11,113 bases of DNA, taken from assembly GCA_042408355.1 (NCBI GenBank), contig JBHORD010000071.1, positions 1 to 11,113 of the forward strand, written 5' to 3'. Below are positions 5,529-11,113 of the stretch, one piece after another. The position numbers were made by a program, and so were the translations under genes. Origin of the DNA: Fen-1038 sp042408355. GTDB taxonomy: Bacteria > Chloroflexota > Anaerolineae > Anaerolineales > Villigracilaceae. Under the pieces are notes generated by a model that was not told the DNA's origin, ran no database searches, and worked only from the letters and a program-made list of their open reading frames with translations. How positions within the stretch are numbered: the first letter of the stretch is position 1; each line of letters begins with the position of its first letter.

Positions 5529-5603
5529 TTCTTCTACTACTACCCGGTCGCCAGCCCATTTTCGGGCAGGGAAACGTCAAAACCAGTAGAAGTAGTAGAA
5601 GAA
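5529..5603 (-). other. Inverted repeat spanning the end of the FtsK-like gene
   Basis: TTCTTCTACTAC at 5529-5540 is complementary to GTAGTAGAAGAA at 5592-5603. A small GCCC/GGGC stem lies in the 51-base loop. The structure contains the stop codon (5542-5540) and reaches to within 16 bases of the next start. It might protect or terminate the transcript in part; there is no T-tract on the minus strand. Confidence 0.4.
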
Positions 5604-6802
5604 GATTTCAAATATTTGACCACTTCGTTGACCTTGGCGTACCACGATCCGCCATACGGCTTTCCGAGCAGTGATGCCACTTTATTGCCGCTCATCTCCG
5701 GCGACCATTTCGAGCGGATGGACTCAGCCAGCATTGCGATCTCATCCGCTGGTCCCGATTGCGGAACAGCCTTCACCGGCGTCTCTGCCAATTCGCGCAG
5801 CGCCTGTTCTGACGGCTTCGGAAAATCCACCGTGAACGACTGGAACTCGATCAGTCTTCCTTTCCAGTCAATCAAGCCGCGCCCGCGTTGCGAGAGCAAT
5901 TCCGCGCCCTTCGCGCCCAGCATCGTGATGCTGTCATTGAACGACGGCACACGGAAACAGATGCGCGTCGAGAGATTGGTTTTGACCAGAACCGCCGCCT
6001 GTGTCGGTCGGTTCGTTGCCAATACCGGATGCAAACCCGCCGCGCGGTAAATCTCGATCAACCGTTGCAGCGCTACTTTCTCGGCATCGGGCAGGTCAGC
6101 AATCTCATCCACAAACAGCGCCACCGGCTCGATGAAATCATGCCCGGCCTCGTTATACATTTGGATATTCGGATATCCGCTTCTGCGAAGCGCATCCATG
6201 CGCGCATCGAGCAATGCCGCCACTTCACGCAGGCATTTACCCGCGTCCATGATGAAATGAAAATTCGGATGTCCGATATAACGGCCAAACTCCGCGCCGC
6301 GCTTCCCGTCCCATCCATAGACCAGCGTCCGCGCGCCATGCAGGAGTGCTTGAATTCCAGCATGTTCTTCGCCGGTCTTTCCGGTGCCGCGGCTTCCGCC
6401 GATCAAAATGGAATCCGCTTCGAGCAGGCTGATCCATAGCGGACCATTCGCAGTCATCCCAATCGGCATGTGCCAGGGCGACGGTTGAAGCGTGAGATCG
6501 AGCGGACGGGATTCCAGCGGAACCGGCGCGCTCGGGATCTCGAAACCGACCTGCAAAAACAGACCGCGCGAATTCGTCCGTACCACGCGCCTTCCATTCA
6601 GGCGGCTCGACAAACGATGTGCAAAATCATCGTTGACGCGTTCGGTATCAATGGCGTTTGGATCGAACACCAAAACCAGTCTATCCGGTCTCTGCCATAC
6701 GTAAAACGCAATGCCGCTTTCTGCCAGCAGGGCTTTGCGTTCGAACAGCAGATTTACCGTTCGCCATGCTACCATTTCAGGAAAACGGTACGGGGTGTTC
6801 AT
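5540..6802 (-). CDS. FtsK/SpoIIIE-type DNA translocase
   Basis: A 420-residue ATPase of the FtsK/HerA superfamily. Walker A is GGSRGTGKT (135-143). 'YGWDGKRGAEF' (162-172) matches the FtsK 'DPK..E' strand. Walker B is VALFVDE (227-233). 'HPVLATNRPTQAAV' (258-271) and 'KTNLSTRICFRV' (274-285, arginine finger) are typical of FtsK motors, and 'LGAKGAELLSQRGRGLI' (295-311) matches the conserved region near the C-terminus. There is no N-terminal membrane domain; the first 120 residues are unfamiliar. Family members pump double-stranded DNA, in division, conjugation or plasmid transfer. ATG 6802 overlaps the lipoprotein stop (ATGA) and has AAGGAAGG upstream, preferred over a TTG at 6820. Membrane partners may come from the genes on both sides. 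Confidence 0.9.
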   Translation of the reverse strand: MNTPYRFPEMVAWRTVNLLFERKALLAESGIAFYVWQRPDRLVLVFDPNAIDTERVNDDFAHRLSSRLNGRRVVRTNSRGLFLQVGFEIPSAPVPLESRPLDLTLQPSPWHMPIGMTANGPLWISLLEADSILIGGSRGTGKTGEEHAGIQALLHGARTLVYGWDGKRGAEFGRYIGHPNFHFIMDAGKCLREVAALLDARMDALRRSGYPNIQMYNEAGHDFIEPVALFVDEIADLPDAEKVALQRLIEIYRAAGLHPVLATNRPTQAAVLVKTNLSTRICFRVPSFNDSITMLGAKGAELLSQRGRGLIDWKGRLIEFQSFTVDFPKPSEQALRELAETPVKAVPQSGPADEIAMLAESIRSKWSPEMSGNKVASLLGKPYGGSWYAKVNEVVKYLKSSSTTSTGFDVSLPENGLATG

Positions 6803-7725
6803 TGCTGACCTTCCTTCCAATCATTTTCAAGCACTTTTACAGCTTCGGCATCTATCAAATCGACAGGCGGCTGTTCCTCTGAGTGCAGGATGGCAAATCG
6901 GTTTCGAATTTCACTGCCGGCAGATAGTGATGTTATCTGTTGTGTAACAAATTGCTTGCGCGGCTTCAAATCTGTGCCCGGCAATCCGTTCGTCGCCAGG
7001 TGCAATAATTGTTGGCGCTCTGTCACAGGCTTTTGATCGTCGGCCGTGACCGCAGGCAATGCTTTCACGTCCTCGCGTTTTATTCCGATTTGTGGATAGA
7101 ATGCCTTATCAACATCGCTGTATGTGCCATCAATAATGTTCAGCATCGGTACGGCATCGCCGCGTGCATCGCGTGGAACGGAGCGGAAACTCTGTTGCCG
7201 CACCAGCATGAATGTTCCAATGGCAAGCACCGAAAGAACGACCATAAAAATCAACCCCGGCAGCGCCGCATAAAATTTATTCATGTAATTTTGGCGTTCG
7301 AGTTGCAATTTGTCTCGCTCTGTATTGTTGGATATCGCCGTCTGTTGCGCCATGAGTTGCGCCGCGCCGAGCGTGGCAGTGGCGTTTGGCGTCGGCGTCC
7401 ATGCCATTGCCGTTCCCGTCGCCTGCGCCGATTGCGTATTCTGCGCGCTGATGATGGCGGCTTGCGTTTGCGTCTGACCGATGATGATTGCGGCCTGTGT
7501 CTGCGTGCCCTGCACGATCAATCCCGCCGCCGTTTGAGTAATATGAATGATCGGCGCTTCGGCAGTGGCGGTCAACTGGTCACCAAGATATTTGCTTTCA
7601 TATTGCGCCGCATCCGCGGTTGCCTGACTGTATTTAGCCGCCATGTATAAATCCGGTGTGGAATTGACCGGCTCACAGGCGGTCAAGATCGCCAAACCAA
7701 ACAGTAGAGTCAATCTCTTCCACAT
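6799..7725 (-). CDS. Lipoprotein with Thr/Gln/Ala-rich stalk and a second membrane segment
   Basis: A 308-residue protein. Residues 1-17 form a lipoprotein signal ending in a lipobox (LTAC, acylated C17). Residues 28-135 are rich in Ala, Thr, Gln and Ile with repeated 'TQTQAAII' units and 'WTPTPNATATL', a composition often seen in Chloroflexota surface proteins. A strong membrane helix lies at 153-175, followed by a polar 130-residue domain. If both anchors are used, the stalk is outside and the C-terminal domain inside, next to the DNA pump encoded immediately downstream. AGGAAGG precedes the ATG. The FtsK-like gene overlaps its stop by 4 bases. I do not know the family. Confidence 0.75.
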   Translation of the reverse strand: MWKRLTLLFGLAILTACEPVNSTPDLYMAAKYSQATADAAQYESKYLGDQLTATAEAPIIHITQTAAGLIVQGTQTQAAIIIGQTQTQAAIISAQNTQSAQATGTAMAWTPTPNATATLGAAQLMAQQTAISNNTERDKLQLERQNYMNKFYAALPGLIFMVVLSVLAIGTFMLVRQQSFRSVPRDARGDAVPMLNIIDGTYSDVDKAFYPQIGIKREDVKALPAVTADDQKPVTERQQLLHLATNGLPGTDLKPRKQFVTQQITSLSAGSEIRNRFAILHSEEQPPVDLIDAEAVKVLENDWKEGQQ

Positions 7726-7735
7726 AGTGACCTTC

Positions 7736-8149
7736 CTAGCGCCAGGCGATTCTTTCGTTTTCGTCGGGCATCTCGACGGATCGATTTTGAGCTTGAGCCT
7801 GCGGCTTTGACATCATGTCGTTCAATATCTTGAATACTATGACCTGCATCACTTGATTCATATCGAGCATACGCGGCTCGGGTGTAGTAATTTCTCCACA
7901 TACAGGCTGGCTCTTCTGCGGCGTTTTCTTTGTTCGCAGGAATGCCATATATCCAGCCAGCACCAACAGCGCAAGGATAATCAGCGTCACCAGCAAAATG
8001 ATGATCATGTTGCCGATGCTGGCAATCTGCGCGGCGCGGGCGGTCTCAACCGTCGCTTGTGCCTGCGTTGCCGTGGCAATATTTTGCAATCCGGCATCAA
8101 TGCCCCAAATGATTAGCACAATCAGCAAAATCGCAACCAAAATCCACAT
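7736..8149 (-). CDS. Two-helix membrane protein (137 aa)
   Basis: An N-terminal membrane segment (1-18), then a short 'QNIATATQAQATVETARAAQ' stalk, a second membrane segment (47-70), and a polar C-terminal region with 'MNQVMQVIVFKILNDMM'. The pattern of Ala/Thr/Gln stalk followed by a membrane helix is the same as in the adjacent lipoprotein, which suggests that the two work together. AAGGA precedes the ATG, and it begins two bases after the stop of the 49-residue gene. The family is unknown. Confidence 0.7.
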   Translation of the reverse strand: MWILVAILLIVLIIWGIDAGLQNIATATQAQATVETARAAQIASIGNMIIILLVTLIILALLVLAGYMAFLRTKKTPQKSQPVCGEITTPEPRMLDMNQVMQVIVFKILNDMMSKPQAQAQNRSVEMPDENERIAWR

Positions 8150-8151
8150 GA

Positions 8152-8301
8152 TTATTCTTTTCCTTCCCGGCTCTTGCGGATGGTTTCCCGGATACCGCGG
8201 CGAATATCAATAACCGCCAGAACCGTCAGACTGCCAATTGACAGAATCGCGCCAGTGGTCACAATAATATTGAAGATCAATTGTTCGATTTGTCCGTTCA
8301 T
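8152..8301 (-). CDS. Small single-helix membrane protein (49 aa)
   Basis: MNGQIEQLIFNIIV... has one membrane segment (9-33) and a basic C-terminal tail (RRGIRETIRKSREGKE). The frame extends upstream to 8421, but the ATG at 8301 has GAGG upstream, starts 13 bases after the preceding stop, and gives a sensible protein. The topology (short outside end, basic inside tail) would suit a holin or a small membrane partner of the neighbouring transport-like genes. Confidence 0.7.
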   Translation of the reverse strand: MNGQIEQLIFNIIVTTGAILSIGSLTVLAVIDIRRGIRETIRKSREGKE

Positions 8302-8314
8302 AGTCGTTCCCTCG

Positions 8315-8533
8315 TCACGCATCAATATCGAATGCACTGATATCCGGCTGCGGATATTCCGGCTGGCCGCAGGCGATGCACACAATGAAATTGCCCGCAC
8401 GCTTATGCGGCATGATCTCATGACAGACCGGGCAGAATTTCAACAACGTGGACGACTCCGCCTCGCGCACCGGCTCATTGGTTTCTGAAGTATCTCGAAT
8501 AATATCTATGAACTGTTGCATCGCTGTTTTCAT
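8315..8533 (-). CDS. Zinc-ribbon protein (72 aa)
   Basis: The Cys pairs CPVC (34-37) and CIAC (52-55), 14 residues apart, form a typical zinc ribbon after a helical N-terminus; the tail is acidic. It may bind nucleic acid or a protein partner; no family is recognised. The start overlaps the preceding stop by 4 bases (ATGA), with GGAG eight bases upstream. Confidence 0.72.
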   Translation of the reverse strand: MKTAMQQFIDIIRDTSETNEPVREAESSTLLKFCPVCHEIMPHKRAGNFIVCIACGQPEYPQPDISAFDIDA

Positions 8534-8820
8534 AAATTCATCTCCGTTTGATGAAATTCAGACGCCCGTTCAACCAGCTCGCGGCTTTCGCGATCCAAAT
8601 CGCGCGCAGCATGCTCAACGCCGATCCACAGCAGATTCAGCGGAATACGCATGGGTTTGATCTCCACGCCATTCACGACCGTTTGTTTTCCGGTCAAAAG
8701 CGCCGCGTTGACAAACGCCGTATCCGGTTCCACATGATATTTCTCCCGGAAGCGCTTAGCCGCTTCCTGAACGCGCTCAGTCAAATCCTTTTTGCTTTGC
8801 CACATCATCCCGGTATCCAT
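8530..8820 (-). CDS. Hypothetical protein (96 aa)
   Basis: An amphipathic N-terminal helix ('KKDLTERVQEAAKRFREKYHVEPDTAFVN') is followed by a short beta region ('LTGKQTVVNGVEIKPMRIPLNLLWIGVE') and a charged C-terminal helix. No named family is recognised. The start overlaps the previous gene's stop by one base (TGATG), with AAGGGAAG upstream. It belongs to the coupled chain of small genes leading to the FtsK-like pump. Confidence 0.7.
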   Translation of the reverse strand: MDTGMMWQSKKDLTERVQEAAKRFREKYHVEPDTAFVNAALLTGKQTVVNGVEIKPMRIPLNLLWIGVEHAARDLDRESRELVERASEFHQTEMNL

Positions 8821-9206
8821 CAGCTTCCCTTTCCGAAAAGCGGCATCTGTGGACCGAATACTTCTGCACCGCGCCGGCGCAGGTTGCGGGCACGCTCTTC
8901 CATTTCACGCGAGCGATTGACATATTCCTGCGCAATCGCATCCACATCGTTCATATCGGCGGCCAGCCAGTAACCATCCGTGCCGCTCGAGGACACAATC
9001 AGATCTGTGTCACGGTATTTGGCAACGACTTCCCGGATCTGGCGATCGAAGGGATTATTGTTTCCTCGATTGGCTGCTGCTTCACGGCCGAACACTTTCT
9101 CGACCAGTTCCCAGCGGCTGATGCGATTCTCGCGTCCTTTGTGAAACGACAGAATGAAGCGCACCTGCCGTGCAATTTCTTCATCAGAATGAATTTGATT
9201 TTTCAT
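8820..9206 (-). CDS. Putative winged-helix protein (128 aa), first gene of the long operon
   Basis: Residues 1-85 look like a winged helix: 'DEEIARQVRFILSFH' , 'RISRWELVEKVFG', 'NPFDRQIREVVAKYR', then a strand pair ('LIVSSSGTDGYWLA'). The C-terminal part has a long charged helix (EEYVNRSREMEERARNLRRR-like). This looks like a DNA-binding or regulatory protein; the assignment is tentative. The frame extends to 9317, but those extra residues would be encoded by the 9226-9250 hairpin; ATG 9206 has an AGGAG/AAGGA site just upstream. It is the first gene after the structured non-coding block. Confidence 0.72.
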   Translation of the reverse strand: MKNQIHSDEEIARQVRFILSFHKGRENRISRWELVEKVFGREAAANRGNNNPFDRQIREVVAKYRDTDLIVSSSGTDGYWLAADMNDVDAIAQEYVNRSREMEERARNLRRRGAEVFGPQMPLFGKGS

Positions 9207-9225
9207 ATTGTTTCCTTTCTCCTTT

Positions 9226-9250
9226 GCCAGCCCGTCACCGGCGGGCTGGC
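9226..9250 (-). promoter_or_regulatory. Leader hairpin directly before the 9206 gene's ribosome site
   Basis: GCCAGCCCG pairs with CGGGCTGGC (9 bp, 7-base loop). On the minus strand the stem ends just before AAAGGAGAAAGGA, the ribosome site for the 128-residue gene. No T-tract follows. Likely a 5' leader structure affecting mRNA stability or translation. Confidence 0.5.
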
Positions 9251-9272
9251 TTTCAAAGGGGGAGAAGAAGAG

Positions 9273-9293
9273 TCTGTGCTCATTAGGCACAGA
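9273..9293. repeat. Inverted repeat, 7-bp stem
   Basis: TCTGTGC and GCACAGA close a 7-base loop; the first of a near-continuous row of stems. Confidence 0.5.
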
Positions 9294-9295
9294 AG

Positions 9296-9358
9296 GATGA
9301 GCATTTATCGTCACCAATAAAAGCGCAGGCGGGGGCGGACCTGCAATAAATGCTCATC
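9296..9358. repeat. Inverted repeat with 13-bp perfect arms and nested stem
   Basis: GATGAGCATTTAT (9296-9308) is perfectly complementary to 9346-9358. Inside, GCAGG (9325-9329) pairs with CCTGC (9340-9344). A 13-bp perfect match at this distance is unlikely by chance. Confidence 0.65.
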
Positions 9359-9376
9359 ATTCCATGTCGAATGATG
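9355..9376. repeat. Inverted repeat, 8-bp stem
   Basis: CATCATTC and GAATGATG around a 6-base loop. Its left arm shares four bases with the preceding 13-bp repeat, so the two may compete or stack. Confidence 0.5.
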
Positions 9377-9384
9377 AATATTTT

Positions 9385-9442
9385 GATGGCGGCGCCGGTC
9401 TTATGGTTTGACCGGAACCATTGCTCACCGCTCACCGCCATC
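9385..9442. repeat. Inverted repeat, 8-bp outer arms with alternative inner stems
   Basis: GATGGCGG (9385-9392) pairs with CCGCCATC (9435-9442). Inside, CCGGTC/GACCGG (9395-9415) and ATGGTT/AACCAT (9403-9421) are mutually exclusive 6-bp stems. A 7-bp tandem GCTCACC repeats at 9423-9436. Confidence 0.5.
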
Positions 9443-9470
9443 GGTAATAAGGTTTTCAAGGTTCAGTTTT

Positions 9471-9497
9471 GAGCGGATTAGTCAGATTCATCCGCTC
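9471..9497. repeat. Inverted repeat, 8-bp stem
   Basis: GAGCGGAT and ATCCGCTC with an 11-base loop. On the minus strand it is followed by AAAACTGAACC, on the plus strand by TTCATGC, so it is not a typical terminator. Confidence 0.5.
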
Positions 9498-9651
9498 TTC
9501 ATGCAATAGACCTGCGCTTGCTCAGGTGGGTCGGGTTCTCGCATGGGCACTTTGGTTTCCGCTGACCCGGCTTATCTGCGTCACCCATGTCAACCGCAGA
9601 CGCCACAGCCTTTCCTGTTACTACCGACCACTTACTCAACATTGGCTATAG

Positions 9652-9731
9652 TGGAGCGGGCAGGCATCGAACCTGCTGCACGTTGGAAACCACCGCCAGG
9701 TTGTTTCAACGCTCTGCCAAAAGACCGCCCC
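9652..9731 (-). ncRNA. tRNA-Ala-like RNA with a long hairpin in place of the anticodon arm
   Basis: 80 nt on the minus strand. The acceptor stem GGGGCGG/CCGCTCC is a full 7 bp with a G3-U70 wobble, and the next base is A73: both are the classic alanine identity marks of tRNA-Ala and tmRNA. The T arm is perfect (GCAGG, loop TTCGATG, CCTGC). The D region is short (13 nt, TTTTGGCAGAG, three possible pairs). In place of an anticodon arm is a stem CGTTG/CAACG extended by AAAC/GTTT and ACC/GGT to a TGGC tetraloop: 12 bp, one bulge, one mismatch. No U33 or anticodon can be placed, and CCA is not encoded. It could be a non-decoding tRNA-like RNA or a decayed tRNA. It starts 23 bases after the 84-residue gene. 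Confidence 0.65.
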
Positions 9732-9754
9732 TTATTGCCTAAATTGTCAATGTG

Positions 9755-10009
9755 CTATTCTTTCCATTTCGCCTCGGCGCCTGCGTGCCAGAGAAGAGAT
9801 AATGCCTTTCTCAAATTCTCGAATTCACCCAGCATTTCATCGAGCGTGCTTAGCGCTGGCGATAATGTTCTCTGCGTTTCAGGCCAGACTTTGATTGCCG
9901 CATCAATGCGCTTGCGAACCTCATCCAAACGTTCAATCTCAAAAGCTGCACAGAATAAAGGCTCTTCGACAGCATCACGCCTTGTCTTTGCTTTCTTCGA
10001 TAAGTCCAT
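9755..10009 (-). CDS. Small helical hypothetical protein (84 aa)
   Basis: Almost wholly helical and charged, e.g. 'EIERLDEVRKRIDAAIKVWPETQRTLSPALSTLDEMLGEFENLRKAL', possibly a coiled coil. No family is recognised. It overlaps the end of the membrane-protein gene by 35 bases. The site before ATG 10009 is weak (CAGGCGC), so expression may depend on coupling to the upstream gene. Confidence 0.62.
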   Translation of the reverse strand: MDLSKKAKTRRDAVEEPLFCAAFEIERLDEVRKRIDAAIKVWPETQRTLSPALSTLDEMLGEFENLRKALSLLWHAGAEAKWKE

Positions 10010-10289
10010 GCGCCTGATCCCGTTTCAGCAAGTGAAAGAAACTATCGCGGCTGTGAGCCAGAATGGTTGCTGACCCTGCCCCACCAATGCAGACCAGCAA
10101 ATCAAGCCAATGATCAATATGAAGGTACAGAAATGCGATGGCGATGCCGATAACTCCAAAGCTGTAATTGGCGATCATGCGAATCCGGCGCGGCCGCGGC
10201 TCGTTTACGCCCCACGTCGGCTCGAGCATGTAATGCCCGGCGAACATGAGCGAAAAGCCAATCAAAAAAGCGGTCAGATATTTATCCAT
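9975..10289 (-). CDS. Three-helix membrane protein (104 aa)
   Basis: Membrane segments at about 3-21, 40-58 and 62-80, with a polar loop (NEPRPRRIRM) between the first two and a charged C-terminal tail (SRDSFFHLLKRDQAHGLIEESKDKA). No family is recognised; a holin-like or other phage membrane protein is possible. No good Shine-Dalgarno is seen before the ATG at 10289. Confidence 0.62.
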   Translation of the reverse strand: MDKYLTAFLIGFSLMFAGHYMLEPTWGVNEPRPRRIRMIANYSFGVIGIAIAFLYLHIDHWLDLLVCIGGAGSATILAHSRDSFFHLLKRDQAHGLIEESKDKA

Positions 10290-10334
10290 CCAAAACTCGG
10301 AAACCTATTTTTGGTTTGCCTGTGCTATTCTGTG

Positions 10335-10354
10335 ATGAGAAGGAAGGTTCTCAT
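10335..10354. other. Short hairpin at the end of the 48-aa frame
   Basis: ATGAGAA and TTCTCAT form a 7-bp stem with a 6-base loop, overlapping the TGA stop at 10353-10351. No T-tract follows on either strand. Confidence 0.35.
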
Positions 10355-10497
10355 GACGATAGCGAAACGCACTCCACCAAATGCCAGCGGAGCAAGAAGT
10401 CCACCAGCGAACCATCACTGGTAATAATCTTCCATCCGTTGCGCATTGAAATTGTGTACATGGGTTCATCCAACCTTGCAGCCGTGTAGCGTTGCAT
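10351..10497 (-). CDS. Possible small protein (48 aa)
   Basis: MQRYTAARLDEPMYTISMRNGWKIITSDGS... looks like a short beta-rich protein. It fills the gap between the zinc-ribbon gene and the membrane gene and overlaps the former by 32 bases. An internal Met at 10461 is an alternative start. No clear ribosome site is seen, so the call rests on gap filling and plausible composition. Confidence 0.4.
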   Translation of the reverse strand: MQRYTAARLDEPMYTISMRNGWKIITSDGSLVDFLLRWHLVECVSLSS

Positions 10498-10870
10498 GAG
10501 ATGATAGATAAAACACATCGTCTTTCGGAAAACAATTTCCTTTCTTCGCATTCTCGACCACCAACTCAATTCGCTCCTCGAGCGTCCTGTTTTTCTTCGG
10601 CGTCAGTACCAAATTATTTCGGCTTCTCGTCAGCCGGTTGCGGCGTGCATATCCAGCGCGCCGCTCACAAAGCTCAGAATATGCGCTGACCGCCCCGGCA
10701 ATTTTCTTCGCGTCGTGTTGAGCCATTGCCGCACTGTTCATTCTGGAACATTTTTGGCAATAACCAATCTGGCGTTCATCCACATCGAGTGGAGCATTGC
10801 AATTCCGGCAGTTGAAATACCGTGATTGCACAATCCAAAGCCTTTCGTGACTTTTCATCATTCCGAACAC
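10466..10870 (-). CDS. Zinc-ribbon protein (134 aa)
   Basis: An N-terminal zinc ribbon has Cys pairs CRNC (21-24) and CQKC (38-41) in 'YFNCRNCNAPLDVDERQIGYCQKCSRM'. A helical, Arg-rich middle follows ('YSELCERRAGYARRNRLTRSRNN') and an acidic helix ('RTLEERIELVVENAKKG'). It is probably nucleic-acid binding. The frame is open to a GTG at 10882, but a strong GGAGG sits five bases before GTG 10870, two bases past the stop of the upstream gene; ATG 10861 is another option. Confidence 0.68.
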   Translation of the reverse strand: MFGMMKSHERLWIVQSRYFNCRNCNAPLDVDERQIGYCQKCSRMNSAAMAQHDAKKIAGAVSAYSELCERRAGYARRNRLTRSRNNLVLTPKKNRTLEERIELVVENAKKGNCFPKDDVFYLSSHATLHGCKVG

Positions 10871-10872
10871 GG

Positions 10873-11112
10873 TCACCTCCACATGCAGTTGGCTGGGATT
10901 CGTTCCCCGCCGCAGAATGGACGGTCATGCCCGCGAAACTCAATTCGCCCCGCCCATGTCGGTTTGACCTGCCGCTCGTAATAAAAAGCGATTGAATTGC
11001 TGTGCGTGTACGGTCCATATTGCTGGACTCGCTCGCCCCATAATTGAATGAAATATCCTCGTCCGTCCCATTCCGCGAACCCAAATGCAGAACCTTCCGA
11101 AACGACTATACC
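10873..11112 (-). CDS. Partial unknown protein (C-terminal 79 aa; 5' end off the window)
   Basis: The frame is open from the right edge to TGA at 10875-10873, with a stop-free, protein-like sequence rich in aromatics: 'FGFAEWDGRGYFIQLWGERVQQYGPYTHSNSIAFYYERQV', ending 'GHDRPFCGGERIPANCMWR'. It looks like a compact beta-rich domain. The family is not recognised. Its end carries the ribosome site (GGAGG) for the next gene, so the two are probably coupled. Confidence 0.6.
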   Translation of the reverse strand, partial: GIVVSEGSAFGFAEWDGRGYFIQLWGERVQQYGPYTHSNSIAFYYERQVKPTWAGRIEFRGHDRPFCGGERIPANCMWR

Positions 11113-11113
11113 C

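Larger units (their letters stand above)
9207..9651. other. Non-coding, highly structured intergenic block
   Basis: About 445 bases without a convincing gene on either strand, between the tRNA-like element and the first gene of the long operon. It holds at least five perfect inverted repeats between 9226 and 9497 (listed separately) and a GC-rich 9500-9640 part with weaker stems, such as GGGTC/GACCC and CTGCG/CGCAG. I could not find a convincing -35/-10 promoter, though the operon must be transcribed through or from here. Confidence 0.6.

Noticed and set aside
5888..6439. Plus-strand reading frames within the FtsK-like gene
   Set aside because: They are antisense shadows: the minus-strand frame has all FtsK motifs, while the plus frames show Arg/Gln-rich nonsense composition.
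5540..6820. Start of the FtsK-like gene at 6820
   Set aside because: That start is a TTG; the ATG at 6802 has the ATGA overlap and an AAGGAAGG site.
8820..9317. Longer version of the 128-residue protein starting at 9317
   Set aside because: The added residues would be encoded by a 9-bp hairpin and an inverted-repeat arm; the ATG at 9206 has a good ribosome site.
9207..9651. Sigma-70 promoter for the long operon
   Set aside because: TTGAAA-like and AT-rich hexamers occur but none have proper spacing to a good -10 element, so no promoter is called.
9652..9731. Ordinary tRNA, archaeal intron-bearing tRNA, or full tmRNA
   Set aside because: No U33 or anticodon can be placed; the inserted bases form a continuous stem, not a bulge-helix-bulge splice site; the 80-nt continuous form has no mRNA-like part or tag frame.
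9543..10073. Plus-strand reading frame of 176 residues containing 'ERAGIEPAAR'
   Set aside because: That peptide is the well-known artefact of translating the antisense of a tRNA T arm; the frame crosses the tRNA-like element and two minus-strand genes and has no ribosome site.
10776..11084. Minus-strand 102-residue frame at the right edge
   Set aside because: It overlaps in another frame with the partial gene 10873-11112 and the zinc-ribbon gene, which have better composition and linked stop/start signals.

Overview
The window reads as part of a bacteriophage, prophage or phage-plasmid. Every gene I can support lies on the minus strand, so the region is described from right to left in transcription order. 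Genes are short and tightly packed, many joined by 1-4 base overlaps (ATGA, TGATG, TAATG, GTGA), and most have clear Shine-Dalgarno sites. The host is probably a Chloroflexota (Anaerolineae-like) bacterium. The best hint is a lipoprotein rich in Thr, Gln and Ala with a Thr-Pro-Thr-Pro stretch, a style common there. This host call is an inference from composition.

Right block (11112-9755): a partial unknown gene, a zinc-ribbon protein, a possible 48-aa protein, a three-helix membrane protein and a small helical protein. Next comes a non-coding block (9731-9207). It begins with a tRNA-like element (9652-9731) that has tRNA-Ala identity features but a long hairpin where the anticodon arm should be. 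A run of perfect inverted repeats (9226-9497) follows.

Middle block (9206-3153): a closely packed operon. It holds a putative winged-helix protein, several small proteins, three membrane proteins (one a lipoprotein with a second membrane segment), an FtsK/SpoIIIE-type DNA translocase, a membrane protein with a C-terminal zinc finger, a DnaD-type replication initiator and a DnaC-type helicase loader. The initiator gene contains a 30-bp perfect palindrome with direct repeats that looks like an origin. The membrane/zinc-finger gene contains a second dense cluster of short repeats, spaced about one helical turn apart where they are tandem.

Accessory block (3139-1480): five small genes. Three attC-like imperfect inverted repeats of 95-123 bp lie at gene boundaries, so the stretch looks like a small gene-cassette array inside the phage.

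Left block (1374-1): after two hairpins come a holin-like membrane protein with an internal duplication, an HNH endonuclease, and the start of a P27-type terminase small subunit that runs off the left edge. This is the beginning of the packaging module.

Together: initiator, loader and an internal origin drive replication; HNH plus terminase begin DNA packaging; the FtsK-like pump with its membrane and lipoprotein neighbours suggests a plasmid-like DNA-movement function. No integrase, relaxase, capsid or tail gene is visible here.
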